A DNA stretch of 12,183 bases from JACQSU01 sp964359785 (GTDB lineage Archaea; Nanobdellota; Nanobdellia; Woesearchaeales; JAGWAF01): the NCBI GenBank assembly GCA_964359785.1, contig CAYHWL010000041.1, forward strand, positions 1-12,183. Reading direction: 5' to 3'. The notes under the pieces were generated by a model. It was not told the DNA's origin. It saw nothing but the letters and a program-made list of their open reading frames with translations, and did not search any database. How positions within the stretch are numbered: position 1 is the stretch's first letter; the number at the start of each line of letters is the position of its first letter. Positions 1 to 6,749 of this stretch are shown here, in pieces. The position numbers and the translations under genes are program-made.

Positions 1-1
1 G

Positions 2-259
2 ACTGTGGAGTGGACCAGACGTAGGTATATCCCCAAATTCGAGCGTTATGAGGTCAGACGTTCAAGGATCCATGCTCACAATCCTGCGTGCATCGATGCA
101 AAGCCAGGAGATCGTGTTGAGCTGGGAGAGACCCGCAAGCTTTCAAAGACAAAATCATTTGTCATCACGAAAAAGACAGGCACTGCGCTTGAGGAGCTTG
201 AGAAAGTCGGAAAGCGTTACGAGGCCGTCGGCAAGAAGAAAGAGGATGAGTCACAATGA
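2..259 (+). CDS. rps17: 30S ribosomal protein uS17 (S17), 5'-truncated by the window edge
   Basis: C-terminal part of ribosomal protein uS17, a primary 16S rRNA-binding protein of the small subunit. The reading frame is already open at base 2, so the N-terminus lies outside the window; the GTG at base 5 is an internal valine codon, not a start. The motif RRSRIHAHNPACID followed by PGDRVELGETRKLSKTKSF is the conserved OB-fold core of the archaeal protein. The last residues (KKKEDESQ) are a short charged tail. The stop overlaps the uL14 start in an ATGA (256-259), so the two are probably translationally coupled. Position directly before uL14 is the normal archaeal spc order. The missing 5' part is the only uncertainty. 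Confidence 0.95.
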   Translation, partial: TVEWTRRRYIPKFERYEVRRSRIHAHNPACIDAKPGDRVELGETRKLSKTKSFVITKKTGTALEELEKVGKRYEAVGKKKEDESQ

Positions 260-657
260 AAGGTGTAAAGGCGCGCATTACCAGAGGATTGCCTCTTTGT
301 GCTGTGCTTGAGGCCTCTGACAATTCAGGGGCAAAGCAGGTGAAACTGATTTCAGTCACAAAGTACAAGGGAGTCCATGGAAGGAAACCTTCAGCTGGCG
401 TAGGCGATCTTTGCTACGGCTCTGTCGTGAAAGGCAAGCCTGATATCCGTAAGACTGTCGTTCCTGTCATCATCGTCCGTCAGAAGCGTGCGTATCGCCG
501 TGCGGATGGGATGAGGATATGCTTCGAAGATAATGCTTGTGTCGTCTTGAAAGACGAGCAGGGCAACCCAAAAGGGACTATTTTCAAAGGGCCTATGGCT
601 AAAGAGGTCGCTGACCGCTGGCCGCTAGTGTCAAAAATCGCGAGGATGATCATATGA
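256..657 (+). CDS. rpl14: 50S ribosomal protein uL14 (L14)
   Basis: 133-residue large-subunit protein uL14, which binds 23S rRNA at the subunit interface and takes part in a bridge to the small subunit. The family signature is clear: SVLEASDNSGAK-type text near residues 17-27 (here VLEASDNSGAKQVKLISV), then GVGDLCYGSVVKGKP and VIVRQKR-type basic text, and NPKGTIFKGPMAKEVADRWP close to the end. Length fits archaeal uL14 (about 132). The ATG at 256 overlaps the uS17 stop by 4 bases, with purine-rich AGGATGA just upstream that can act as a Shine-Dalgarno site. The stop in turn overlaps the uL24 start (654-657). Confidence 0.97.
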   Translation: MKGVKARITRGLPLCAVLEASDNSGAKQVKLISVTKYKGVHGRKPSAGVGDLCYGSVVKGKPDIRKTVVPVIIVRQKRAYRRADGMRICFEDNACVVLKDEQGNPKGTIFKGPMAKEVADRWPLVSKIARMII

Positions 658-1016
658 TTAAGTGGAGCGCATTTTGGGGATCGTCAAAGGATCCATCTAA
701 ACAGCGTAAGTTTAGATACAATGCTCCAAAGCACGTCCGTGCTAGGTTCATGTCCGCTCATCTATCAAAGGAGTTGCGCGCGCAGCACAAGACCAGGTCG
801 ATGGAGTTGCGTGTCGGTGACACCGTGAAGGTTTTACGCGGCTCTCACAAGGGTAAGTCGGGAGAGATCTCGATGATGGACATGAAGAATTACAAGGTCC
901 AGGTCGCAGGCGTAGAATCCACTAAGCGAGATGGTTCCAAATCATTCATTCCGCAGGATCCAAGCAATCTGCTGATAACATCATTAAAATCTGACAAGAG
1001 GAGATTCGCACAATGA
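654..1016 (+). CDS. rpl24: 50S ribosomal protein uL24 (L24)
   Basis: 120-residue assembly-initiator protein uL24. The N-terminal half is the archaeal/eukaryote-type basic segment (SKQRKFRYNAPKHVRARFMS, roughly residues 15-34), which includes the conserved RF/HLSKELR text. The KOW motif follows at about residues 52-80 (VGDTVKVLRGSHKGKSGEI). The length is typical of archaeal uL24 and longer than the bacterial protein. The start ATG at 654 is preceded by GAGGATGAT, a good Shine-Dalgarno match, inside the end of uL14. Both ends are 4-base ATGA overlaps with neighbours, consistent with coupled translation in the operon. Confidence 0.96.
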   Translation: MIKWSAFWGSSKDPSKQRKFRYNAPKHVRARFMSAHLSKELRAQHKTRSMELRVGDTVKVLRGSHKGKSGEISMMDMKNYKVQVAGVESTKRDGSKSFIPQDPSNLLITSLKSDKRRFAQ

Positions 1017-1696
1017 AACACATAAAGCGTTTGGCCGCGCCCAAGAGTTGGGCGATAGCTCGTAAGGATGAGGTGTACCTAGCTGCGCCTCTTCCAGGTA
1101 AGCACACCGTTCAAAGAGGAATGGCCGCAGCAGTTGTGCTCAAAGAGCTTATCCCTTTGGCAAAGACGACAGGCGAAGTTCGCAAGATGTTGCGCGCAAA
1201 GGATGTCCTTGTCGACGGCAAGAAAATCAAGGAGTATAAGCATTCGATTGGCCTTATGGATGTAGTGTCTATTCCTGAGATCAAGGAGCATTTCCGTATC
1301 CTGTTGGATTCCCATGGGAGATTGTTCGCTCACAAGATCACTGATAAAGAATCAAGCATCAAGCCTCTAAAGATAGTCGGCAAACGCGCGGATTCCAAGA
1401 GCAAGTTCCAGATCACCCTCTCGGATGGTCGCAACTTGCTTGTGAACGATAATTCTTACAAGGTTGGCGATACGCTGGTCTTGGAGGTCCCATCTCAGAA
1501 GATACTTGAGCATGTCCCTCTCGCGAAGGGAGTCCAAGTCTATCTTATGGGTGGAAAGCACGTCGCGCAGAAAGGTTCAGTGGAACATGTTGAAGGCGCG
1601 GATGTGACATACAAATCAAACAAAGGAGAGAGCACTACGACGCTAAAAGTCTATTGTCTTGGACTTGGTAAGAGTGCAGTAATTACGCTACCATGA
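1013..1696 (+). CDS. rps4e: 30S ribosomal protein eS4 (S4e)
   Basis: 227-residue small-subunit protein found only in archaea and eukaryotes, which on its own rules out a bacterial origin. Visible parts in order: an N-terminal region beginning MKHIKRLAAPKSWAIARK (equivalent to the family's HLKRLAAPKHW), an S4-like RNA-binding segment at about residues 40-90 (VRKMLRAKDVLVDGKKI), the central eS4 domain, and a C-terminal KOW-like stretch (about 170-200). Length is normal for archaea. It starts inside the end of uL24 in an ATGA overlap, with GAGGAG 7-12 bases upstream, and its stop overlaps the uL5 start. Confidence 0.96.
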   Translation: MKHIKRLAAPKSWAIARKDEVYLAAPLPGKHTVQRGMAAAVVLKELIPLAKTTGEVRKMLRAKDVLVDGKKIKEYKHSIGLMDVVSIPEIKEHFRILLDSHGRLFAHKITDKESSIKPLKIVGKRADSKSKFQITLSDGRNLLVNDNSYKVGDTLVLEVPSQKILEHVPLAKGVQVYLMGGKHVAQKGSVEHVEGADVTYKSNKGESTTTLKVYCLGLGKSAVITLP

Positions 1697-2202
1697 AATC
1701 AATGCAAACCAGTGTGCGGATCGAGAAGATCACCCTTAATGTGGGTGCAGGCAAGGAGCAGTCCCGTCTTGATAAGGGATTCTTGTTGCTCAAGGAATTG
1801 ACTGGTGTGACACCTGTCAAGACCGTGACCCAGAAGCGTATCCCGACTTGGGGATTGCGTCCTGGTCTTCCTATCGGCGCAAAGGTCACCCTCCGTGGCG
1901 AGGAAGCTAAAAAGATGGTCAGACGTCTTTTGCATGCCAAGGACAACAAGCTCAAATCGACGAATTTCGATAACAATGGCAATGTCGCTTTTGGTGTGCA
2001 CGAGTATATCGACATCGAAGCTGCCAAATATAATCCTCAGATTGGTATAATGGGACTTGAGGTCGCAGTGACTCTCGAGAAGCCAGGGTATCATATCAAG
2101 CGCAGGAAGATAAAGACTGGCGTTGTAGGAAAACGCCAGCGTGTTTCAAAAGAGGAGGCGCAAGGGTTTATGAAAGAGACCTTTGCCGTCTTGGTGGAGT
2201 AG
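1693..2202 (+). CDS. rpl5: 50S ribosomal protein uL5 (L5)
   Basis: 169-residue uL5, which binds 5S rRNA and contacts the P-site tRNA elbow in the central protuberance. Diagnostic text: IEKITLNVGAGKE near the N-terminus, LTGVTPVKTVTQKRIPTWG-type text around residues 36-54, IGAKVTLRG, and the late GIMGLEVAVTLEKPGYHIKRR segment with the archaeal GKRQRVSKEEA tail. I take ATG 1693 because it gives the ATGA overlap with eS4. A second in-frame ATG at 1702 would shorten the protein by only three residues and cannot be excluded. The stop is embedded in the uS14 ribosome-binding site. Confidence 0.95.
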   Translation: MKSMQTSVRIEKITLNVGAGKEQSRLDKGFLLLKELTGVTPVKTVTQKRIPTWGLRPGLPIGAKVTLRGEEAKKMVRRLLHAKDNKLKSTNFDNNGNVAFGVHEYIDIEAAKYNPQIGIMGLEVAVTLEKPGYHIKRRKIKTGVVGKRQRVSKEEAQGFMKETFAVLVE

Positions 2203-2206
2203 GTGA
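2201..2206 (+). promoter_or_regulatory. Shine-Dalgarno site for uS14 overlapping the uL5 stop
   Basis: AGGTGA matches the complement of the archaeal 16S 3' end and lies 7 bases before ATG 2214. It overlaps the uL5 TAG. It supports 2214 as the uS14 start rather than the later in-frame ATGs at 2271 and 2319, which have no such site. Confidence 0.65.
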
Positions 2207-2213
2207 GCTAAAG

Positions 2214-2444
2214 ATGACGACTAGTGATTATCGCAAGGCATTCAAGCAGCTTAAGGCTAAGCCTAATATCATGGCTAAGTACATCAAGCATAACGCCCCT
2301 AAAGCGCGTACTACCGGGATGGCCTTGCACCATTGTCGTAGATGCTATCGTGTGGGGGGCCACATCGGCAAGTACAAGTTAGATTTGTGTCGTCACTGTT
2401 TCCGTGAGATTGCCCTCAAATTGGGTTTCAAAAAATACAGCTAG
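2214..2444 (+). CDS. rps14: 30S ribosomal protein uS14 (S14), zinc-binding form with an N-terminal extension
   Basis: 76-residue uS14. The C-terminal half is the classic zinc-ribbon form: Cys41-x2-Cys44 (CRRC) and Cys59-x2-Cys62 (CRHC), ending in the conserved CFREIALKLGFKKY text. Archaeal uS14 is usually about 50-57 residues, so roughly 20 extra residues (MTTSDYRKAFKQLKAKPNI) precede the normal start region. The AGGTGA site 7 bases upstream favours this longer form. An ATG at 2271 would give a 57-residue protein of ordinary length but lacks a ribosome-binding site. The family identity is certain; only the start is open. Confidence 0.93.
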   Translation: MTTSDYRKAFKQLKAKPNIMAKYIKHNAPKARTTGMALHHCRRCYRVGGHIGKYKLDLCRHCFREIALKLGFKKYS

Positions 2445-2448
2445 GTGA
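2444..2448 (+). promoter_or_regulatory. Shine-Dalgarno site for uS8 overlapping the uS14 stop
   Basis: GGTGA shares its first G with the uS14 TAG and stands 5 bases before ATG 2454. The GTG at 2445 is therefore part of the ribosome-binding site rather than the start of uS8. Confidence 0.65.
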
Positions 2449-2453
2449 AAAAA

Positions 2454-2843
2454 ATGTTAAACGATCCACTCGCAAATGCATTGTCCAACATCCTCAACCA
2501 CGAGCAGTTGGGCAGGAAAGACTGCGTGATCCATCCTGCAAGCTCCTTGCTAAAGCGTGTTCTCACCGCGCTCTCAAAGCATCGTTATCTCGGCGCATTC
2601 GACGAGATGACTCCTGCCAAAGGAGGATATCTAAAGATCAATTTGCTTGGCTCCATAAATGCTATTGGGGTCATCAAACCAAGATTCGCTGTCAGCGTCG
2701 ATGAATTCGAGAAGTTCGAGAAGAGGTTCTTGCCCGCTCAAGACATGGGCATCATCCTGGTCTCTACTTCCAAAGGCATCATGACGCACACAGAGGCTAA
2801 AAAACAAAAAATCGGGGGTAAGCTGCTTGCTTACTGTTATTGA
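2454..2843 (+). CDS. rps8: 30S ribosomal protein uS8 (S8)
   Basis: 129-residue uS8, a central 16S rRNA binder. The N-terminus reads MLNDPLANALSNILNHEQ, matching the archaeal DPLADALS-type start. The C-terminal signature is present as ILVSTSKGIMTHTEAKKQ followed by IGGKLLAYCY. Length agrees with archaeal uS8 (about 130). I moved the start from the in-frame GTG at 2445 to ATG 2454, because GGTGA at 2444-2448 is correctly spaced for the ATG and family members start at this point. The stop is two bases before the uL6 ATG. Confidence 0.95.
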   Translation: MLNDPLANALSNILNHEQLGRKDCVIHPASSLLKRVLTALSKHRYLGAFDEMTPAKGGYLKINLLGSINAIGVIKPRFAVSVDEFEKFEKRFLPAQDMGIILVSTSKGIMTHTEAKKQKIGGKLLAYCY

Positions 2844-2845
2844 AA

Positions 2846-3388
2846 ATGAAGCTTGACATGATCGAAAAATTGGACCTGCCGCAGGGTGTATCTGTGGGTT
2901 TTGCAGATGGCGCTCTATCGGTCAAAGGACCCAAAGGCGAATTGGCTCGTGCTTTTCCATTTGGCAAGATCAGCATCAAGATCGAGGGAAGTCATATCAT
3001 CTTGAGCGTGACTCAAGGTACAAAGCGTGAGAAATGCCTTTTGTACTCAATTATCGCGCATATCAAGAACATGGTCGCAGGCGTCCAGAATCCTTTTGTC
3101 TATGAGCTTAAGGTCTGCTCTGGTCACTTCCCGATGAATGTTGATTTCAAGAACAATGTCTTGTCCGTGAAAAATTTCCTTGGCGAGAAGGTTCCAAGGA
3201 CTCTCAAGGTCAAAGAAGGCGCTAAAGTGGTTGTCGCTGGCGATAAGATCACCATAGAGTGTATTGACATCGAGCTCGCGGGCAAGATCGCAAGCGACAT
3301 TGAGCATATCTGTCGCATCACAAATCGTGACAGGCGTATTTTCCAGGATGGCATCTATATCACTAAAAAGTGCGGTGAGCAAATATGA
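2846..3388 (+). CDS. rpl6: 50S ribosomal protein uL6 (L6)
   Basis: 180-residue uL6, made of two similar domains and located near the factor-binding site of the large subunit. It opens with IEKLDLPQGVSVGFADGALSV-like text and VKGPKGELAR, the standard first-domain motif, and ends with the archaeal ICRITNRDRRIFQDGIYI segment in which the RD-RRIFQDGIY core is conserved. ATG 2846 is preferred over the TTG at 2840, which lies across the uS8 stop. ATG 2858 is a further possible start. No clear Shine-Dalgarno site is seen, so initiation may depend on coupling to uS8. The stop overlaps the eL32 start by ATGA. Confidence 0.95.
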   Translation: MKLDMIEKLDLPQGVSVGFADGALSVKGPKGELARAFPFGKISIKIEGSHIILSVTQGTKREKCLLYSIIAHIKNMVAGVQNPFVYELKVCSGHFPMNVDFKNNVLSVKNFLGEKVPRTLKVKEGAKVVVAGDKITIECIDIELAGKIASDIEHICRITNRDRRIFQDGIYITKKCGEQI

Positions 3389-3963
3389 GCAAAGAACAAT
3401 TGATGAAGATCCGAAAGGCGTTAAAGGATCGCAAGCCCGCTTTCCGTCAGCAGGATTCTCACAAGAAGAAACGTGTCGAGAAGGTTTGGAGGAGGCCAAG
3501 GGGTCTTCATTCAAAGATCCGTCACAACAAATGGTCGTATCCAAAGAGGATCCAGATAGGTTACAAGTCCCCTGCGGAAGTGCGAGGACTTCACCCGTCA
3601 GGTTTATTGCCTATCATGGTTCACTGCGTGGCTGACTTGAAGAAGATCGATGTCAAGACGCAAGGTGCTTTGATCGCCGGCGATGTCGGCGGCAGGAAGC
3701 GTGTCGATATCGTCAAGGCCGCAGGCGCCATCCGTATTCTCAACTTTGAGGACACCGCTGCATTCTTAAGCGAGGTCGCAAATGAGATGGAAGGCCGTAA
3801 GTCGCGTGTTGCCGATCTTAAGGCAAAGCAGGCAGCGAAATCACAAACAAAGATAAAGACCTCCAAAGAGGCGAAAGAAGAGCACAAACAAAAGCTCGAT
3901 GAAAAAGCGAAGAAGGATGAGGAGAAGAAAGAGAAAGACAAGATCCTCACCCAGAAGAGTTGA
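3385..3963 (+). CDS. rpl32e: 50S ribosomal protein eL32 (L32e) with a charged C-terminal tail
   Basis: 192-residue eL32, found in archaea and eukaryotes only. The core (about residues 17-133) is diagnostic: PAFRQQDSHKKKR-like text, the basic WRRPRGLHSKIRHNKW motif, then GYKSPAEVRGLHPSGL and VAGDVGGRKR-type text (here IAGDVGGRKRVDIVKAA). Residues from about 140 to 192 are an unusual tail almost wholly of Lys, Glu, Ala and Asp (for example EAKEEHKQKLDEKAKKDEEK), probably a helical or disordered extension. The nucleotide sequence of the tail is in frame and continuous. ATGA overlap with uL6; the eL19 ATG follows five bases after the stop. Confidence 0.95.
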   Translation: MSKEQLMKIRKALKDRKPAFRQQDSHKKKRVEKVWRRPRGLHSKIRHNKWSYPKRIQIGYKSPAEVRGLHPSGLLPIMVHCVADLKKIDVKTQGALIAGDVGGRKRVDIVKAAGAIRILNFEDTAAFLSEVANEMEGRKSRVADLKAKQAAKSQTKIKTSKEAKEEHKQKLDEKAKKDEEKKEKDKILTQKS

Positions 3964-3968
3964 TCACA

Positions 3969-4415
3969 ATGAATCTAAGCGTCCAAAAAAGGATAAGTGC
4001 GCAGCTGCTTGATTGCGGCGAAGGTCGTATCGTCTTTGATACCGAACATCTCGCTGATATCAAGGAGGCCATCACCAAAGTCGATATCCGTGCGCTCATC
4101 GCGAAAGGGTATATCAGACCAGGCCAGCTTAATAACACGAGCCATGGCAGATCCCGTGCTCTACGCTTGCAAAAGCAGAGCGGCAGGAGGACTGGGCATG
4201 GTTCAAGGAAAGGTCTGGCTAGCGCAAGGACGCCGCACAAGAGGATATGGATAAATCGTATCCGCTTGCAGCGCGAATTGCTGCGTAATCTTAAAAATAC
4301 TGGGAGGCTTTCTCCAAAAGATTTCCGTGGGATCCTGCAGAAGGCCAAAGGCGGCTTTTTCCGTAGCAGGCGTCACGTGAAACTCTATCTTGAAGAGAAC
4401 AGGTTGCTCAAATGA
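3969..4415 (+). CDS. rpl19e: 50S ribosomal protein eL19 (L19e)
   Basis: 148-residue eL19, another archaeal/eukaryotic large-subunit protein. It begins MNLSVQKRISAQLLDCGEGRI, matching the family start in which two short helices are followed by a GxxRVW-like turn. The strongly basic middle (SHGRSRALRLQKQSGRRTGHG, GSRKGLASARTP) and the C-terminal RLQRELLRNLKNTGRL and KAKGGFFRSRRHVKLYL segments are typical. I use ATG 3969 instead of the in-frame TTG 3960, which would add MIT and overlap eL32. The start sits in the recurring junction sequence TCACAATGA. The stop overlaps uL18 by ATGA. Confidence 0.95.
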   Translation: MNLSVQKRISAQLLDCGEGRIVFDTEHLADIKEAITKVDIRALIAKGYIRPGQLNNTSHGRSRALRLQKQSGRRTGHGSRKGLASARTPHKRIWINRIRLQRELLRNLKNTGRLSPKDFRGILQKAKGGFFRSRRHVKLYLEENRLLK

Positions 4416-4966
4416 AGACTAAACTAATGACTGTCAGGTTGCACCGCAAAGGGGCTCGTATCACTAACTATAGGAAGCGATTGAAACTTCTTATGGGTAA
4501 ACAGCCTCGTGTCGTTGTGCGAAAATCCGTGCATTTCATCTCTGCTCAACTTGTCGAGTACAAGGATTCAGGGGATGTTGTGCTTGCTCAAGCCCATTCA
4601 AGCGAGCTTGCCGAATTCGGTTACAAGGCTTCGCCAAAGAATCTCCCTGCCGCGTATCTGACAGGTATGCTCCTTGCGCGTCGCGCTTTGAAGAATAAAT
4701 GCAAGAGCGGTGTTTTGGATTCAGGTCTTTATCCTTCGATTCAAGGCAACAAGATTTATGCTGCCCTAAAAGGTGCTGTCGACGGTGGCCTTGCGGTTCC
4801 GCATGATGCTGCTGTGCTTCCAAAAGCCGATCGCTTGACTGGCAAGCATATTGTCGATTATGCGAAGAGTGTGAAGGGTCATGCTCATATGTTCAAGGTG
4901 CACCCCGGTGATGATCTGCCGGCTCAAGTTGAGAGTGCAAAGAAAAAGATCATGGAAATGAAGTGA
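4412..4966 (+). CDS. rpl18: 50S ribosomal protein uL18 (L18)
   Basis: 184-residue uL18, the 5S rRNA-binding partner of uL5 in the central protuberance. Archaeal-type motifs are present: RRKGARITNYRKRLKLL-like N-terminus (here LHRKGARITNYRKRLKLLMG), PRVVVRKS, AHSSELAEFGYK, NLPAAYLTGMLLARRAL, and GALKGAVDGGLAVPHD-like text in the second half (KGAVDGGLAVPHDAAVLP). The protein is longer than bacterial L18, as in other archaea. The ATG overlaps the eL19 stop; uS5 begins one base after the stop. Confidence 0.95.
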   Translation: MKTKLMTVRLHRKGARITNYRKRLKLLMGKQPRVVVRKSVHFISAQLVEYKDSGDVVLAQAHSSELAEFGYKASPKNLPAAYLTGMLLARRALKNKCKSGVLDSGLYPSIQGNKIYAALKGAVDGGLAVPHDAAVLPKADRLTGKHIVDYAKSVKGHAHMFKVHPGDDLPAQVESAKKKIMEMK

Positions 4967-4967
4967 T

Positions 4968-5810
4968 ATGGCTCAAAGGAAAAAACCAGCGGAAAAAATA
5001 GTGCAGAAAGCTCCCACTCCTGAGGATGAGAAGATCGAGGCTCAAGGCGATGTCATGACCGAGGTTCCTACCGAGGAGGCTATCGTTGCCAAGATTGACA
5101 AGGTCACAGTCGATGTGTCCACTTGGGATCCAAAGACCTCGCTTGGCAAGAAGGTCAAGAAGGGTGATATCACTTCGATTGATTTTGTGCTGGATAATAA
5201 TTTGCCTATCCTGGAAGAACAGATTGTCGATGCTCTTATTCCGGATTTGCAGTCTGACCTTCTTCTGGTAGGTCAGAGCAAGGGTAAGTTCGGTGGCGGT
5301 CAGCGCCGTGTCTTCAAGCAGACCCAGCGTAAGACTTGCGAGGGTAACAAGCCAAGTTTCGCAACCCTAGCTGTCGTGGGTAACATGAACGGCTATGTCG
5401 GTGTCGGTTATGGCAAGTCAAAAGAGACTGTTCCTTCCCGTGAGAAAAGCGTCCGTAACGCTAAGCTTCATATAATCAAAGTCACCCGTGGTTGCGGTTC
5501 TTGGCAGTGCGGTTGCCGTGAGCCTCATACAATCCCATTTAAGGTGACTGGTAAATGCGGTTCGACTAAACTGACGCTTATGCCTGCCCCTAAAGGGAAA
5601 GGCCTTGTCTGTGACGGTGAAGTCGCAAGGATCTTGCGTCACGCAGGCATCAAGGATGTCTGGAGTAAGAGCTTTGGTCAGGTCAGGACAAAGATCAATC
5701 TCGCTGAGGCGTGTATCGATGCGCTTCGAAGGCTTAGTAAGACCAAGCTTCGAAATGAATATATCGAAGTGACTGGAGTCTGCGAAGGCCCAATCAGGAA
5801 GAAGGAGTAA
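4968..5810 (+). CDS. rps5: 30S ribosomal protein uS5 (S5) with an N-terminal extension
   Basis: 280-residue uS5, which lies near the mRNA entry channel and affects decoding accuracy. The conserved core begins at about residue 52 (TWDPKTSLGKKVKKGDITS), continues through LPILEEQIVDALIPDL and the dsRBD-like VVGNMNGYVGVGYGK motif (about 137-150), and holds the archaeal cysteine cluster RGCGSWQCGC (174-183). The C-terminal GPIRKKE is normal. Roughly the first 45 residues are extra and rich in Lys, Glu, Ala and Pro. ATG 4968 is one base after the uL18 stop. An internal Met30 start would remove part of the extension but has no ribosome-binding site that I can see. Confidence 0.95.
   Translation: MAQRKKPAEKIVQKAPTPEDEKIEAQGDVMTEVPTEEAIVAKIDKVTVDVSTWDPKTSLGKKVKKGDITSIDFVLDNNLPILEEQIVDALIPDLQSDLLLVGQSKGKFGGGQRRVFKQTQRKTCEGNKPSFATLAVVGNMNGYVGVGYGKSKETVPSREKSVRNAKLHIIKVTRGCGSWQCGCREPHTIPFKVTGKCGSTKLTLMPAPKGKGLVCDGEVARILRHAGIKDVWSKSFGQVRTKINLAEACIDALRRLSKTKLRNEYIEVTGVCEGPIRKKE
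5804..5808 (+). promoter_or_regulatory. Shine-Dalgarno site for uL30
   Basis: GGAGT inside the end of uS5, 7 bases before ATG 5816. It supports the long uL30 form with its N-terminal extension. Confidence 0.6.
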
Positions 5811-5815
5811 ACAAC

Positions 5816-6280
5816 ATGGCAACGGAACAAAAGACTGCAAAACCGGCACCTAAGGCTGTCAAGCCAGAAGTGAAAGTTGCAAAACCAGCGGAGAGATCCA
5901 ACGGGTACATCGCGATTGTTAGGATCCGTGGTGAGGTCAATCTGACTGGGCCAGTTGATAAGACGCTTCATATGCTCAACTTATACCGCAGGAACTACTG
6001 CGCTGTTTTCCAGTCGAGCCCAAGTATTATCGGCATGATTAAGAAAGTGGATCTTGCTGTCACCTGGGGCGAGATTGATGACGCTACTAGAAAAGAGCTT
6101 ATTGATAAGCGTGGCGAGACCACACTTGTCGATGGCAAGAAGGTCCCAAAGCCTTTCTTCCGTCTTGCTCCGCCTAGGAAGGGTTTTGAGCGCAAGGGTA
6201 CCAAGAAAGCCTTCAATAATGGCGGCGCTCTTGGTTATCGTGGTGCAAAGATAAATGACCTTATCAAACGTATGTTGTGA
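5816..6280 (+). CDS. rpl30: 50S ribosomal protein uL30 (L30) with an Ala/Lys/Pro N-terminal extension
   Basis: 154-residue archaeal-type uL30. The core starts at about residue 30 with YIAIVRIRGEVNLTGPVDKT and LHMLNLYRRNYCAV, then YVTWGEIDxxT-type text (here AVTWGEIDDATRKELIDKRG), and ends in a short basic tail with GALGYRGAKINDLIKRM. The first 29 residues are a low-complexity string of Ala, Lys and Pro (AKPAPKAVKPEV). Because there is no Met near residue 30 and GGAGT precedes ATG 5816, the extension appears to be translated. uL30 is absent in some reduced archaeal genomes, so its presence is of some taxonomic value. Confidence 0.94.
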   Translation: MATEQKTAKPAPKAVKPEVKVAKPAERSNGYIAIVRIRGEVNLTGPVDKTLHMLNLYRRNYCAVFQSSPSIIGMIKKVDLAVTWGEIDDATRKELIDKRGETTLVDGKKVPKPFFRLAPPRKGFERKGTKKAFNNGGALGYRGAKINDLIKRML

Positions 6281-6285
6281 GTGAT
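6281..6285 (+). promoter_or_regulatory. Shine-Dalgarno site for uL15
   Basis: GTGAT directly follows the uL30 stop and stands 5 bases before ATG 6291, in the ten-base gap between the genes. Confidence 0.6.
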
Positions 6286-6290
6286 AAAAA

Positions 6291-6749
6291 ATGACAGTCA
6301 ACAAAAGAACAAAAAGCTCTCGTTTCCGTGGTTCGCATACTCACGGATGGGGCGCGAAGAAGAAGCATCGCGGCGCAGGTAACCGTGGTGGTAAAGGCGG
6401 AGCTAGCACAGGCGCCAGATCCGATGCAAAAAAACCAAGCGTCTGGGCTATCGAGGGTTTCTTTGGTAAGCACGGCTTCAAGAAAAAGAATATCAAGGTT
6501 CATTTCACCACTATCACGCTTAGGGATCTGGAAGAGATGGCGCCAAGATGGGAGCAAGAGAAGTTGGTCACAGTCCAAGGTGGCGTCTCCAGCGTCAAGC
6601 TTGAGGATCTAGGGTTCAACAAACTTCTCGGCACAGGTCGTGTCACAAGGAAGTGGAAGGTCATTGTTCCATACGCTGTTCCTGGTGCGATTGCCAAGGT
6701 AAAAGAGGCTGGCGGATCAGTTGAAGGTTTGACCGCCAAATCACAATGA
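6291..6749 (+). CDS. rpl15: 50S ribosomal protein uL15 (L15)
   Basis: 152-residue uL15, a late-assembly large-subunit protein. The N-terminus is the archaeal/eukaryotic type: KRTKSSRFRGSHTHGWGAKK followed by KHRGAGNRGGKGGAS, a glycine- and arginine-rich rRNA-binding arm. The C-terminal half holds the conserved LEDLGFNKLLGTGRVT segment and a closing AVPGAIAKVKEAGG. Length is normal for archaea. The stop overlaps the secY start in TCACAATGA, so expression of the translocon channel is tied to the ribosomal genes. Confidence 0.95.
   Translation: MTVNKRTKSSRFRGSHTHGWGAKKKHRGAGNRGGKGGASTGARSDAKKPSVWAIEGFFGKHGFKKKNIKVHFTTITLRDLEEMAPRWEQEKLVTVQGGVSSVKLEDLGFNKLLGTGRVTRKWKVIVPYAVPGAIAKVKEAGGSVEGLTAKSQ

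Noticed and set aside
2445..2453. GTG start for uS8
   Set aside because: The GTG is part of the GGTGA ribosome-binding site 5 bases before ATG 2454, and family members begin at the ATG.
2840..2845. TTG start for uL6
   Set aside because: It lies across the uS8 stop; ATG 2846 is six bases later and gives a normal uL6.
3047..3544. Antisense open frame of 165 codons opposite uL6 and eL32
   Set aside because: It is a shadow of strongly conserved ribosomal genes, has no promoter and no protein-like features.
3960..3968. TTG start for eL19
   Set aside because: It would overlap the eL32 stop and add three residues not seen in the family; ATG 3969 gives the conserved N-terminus.
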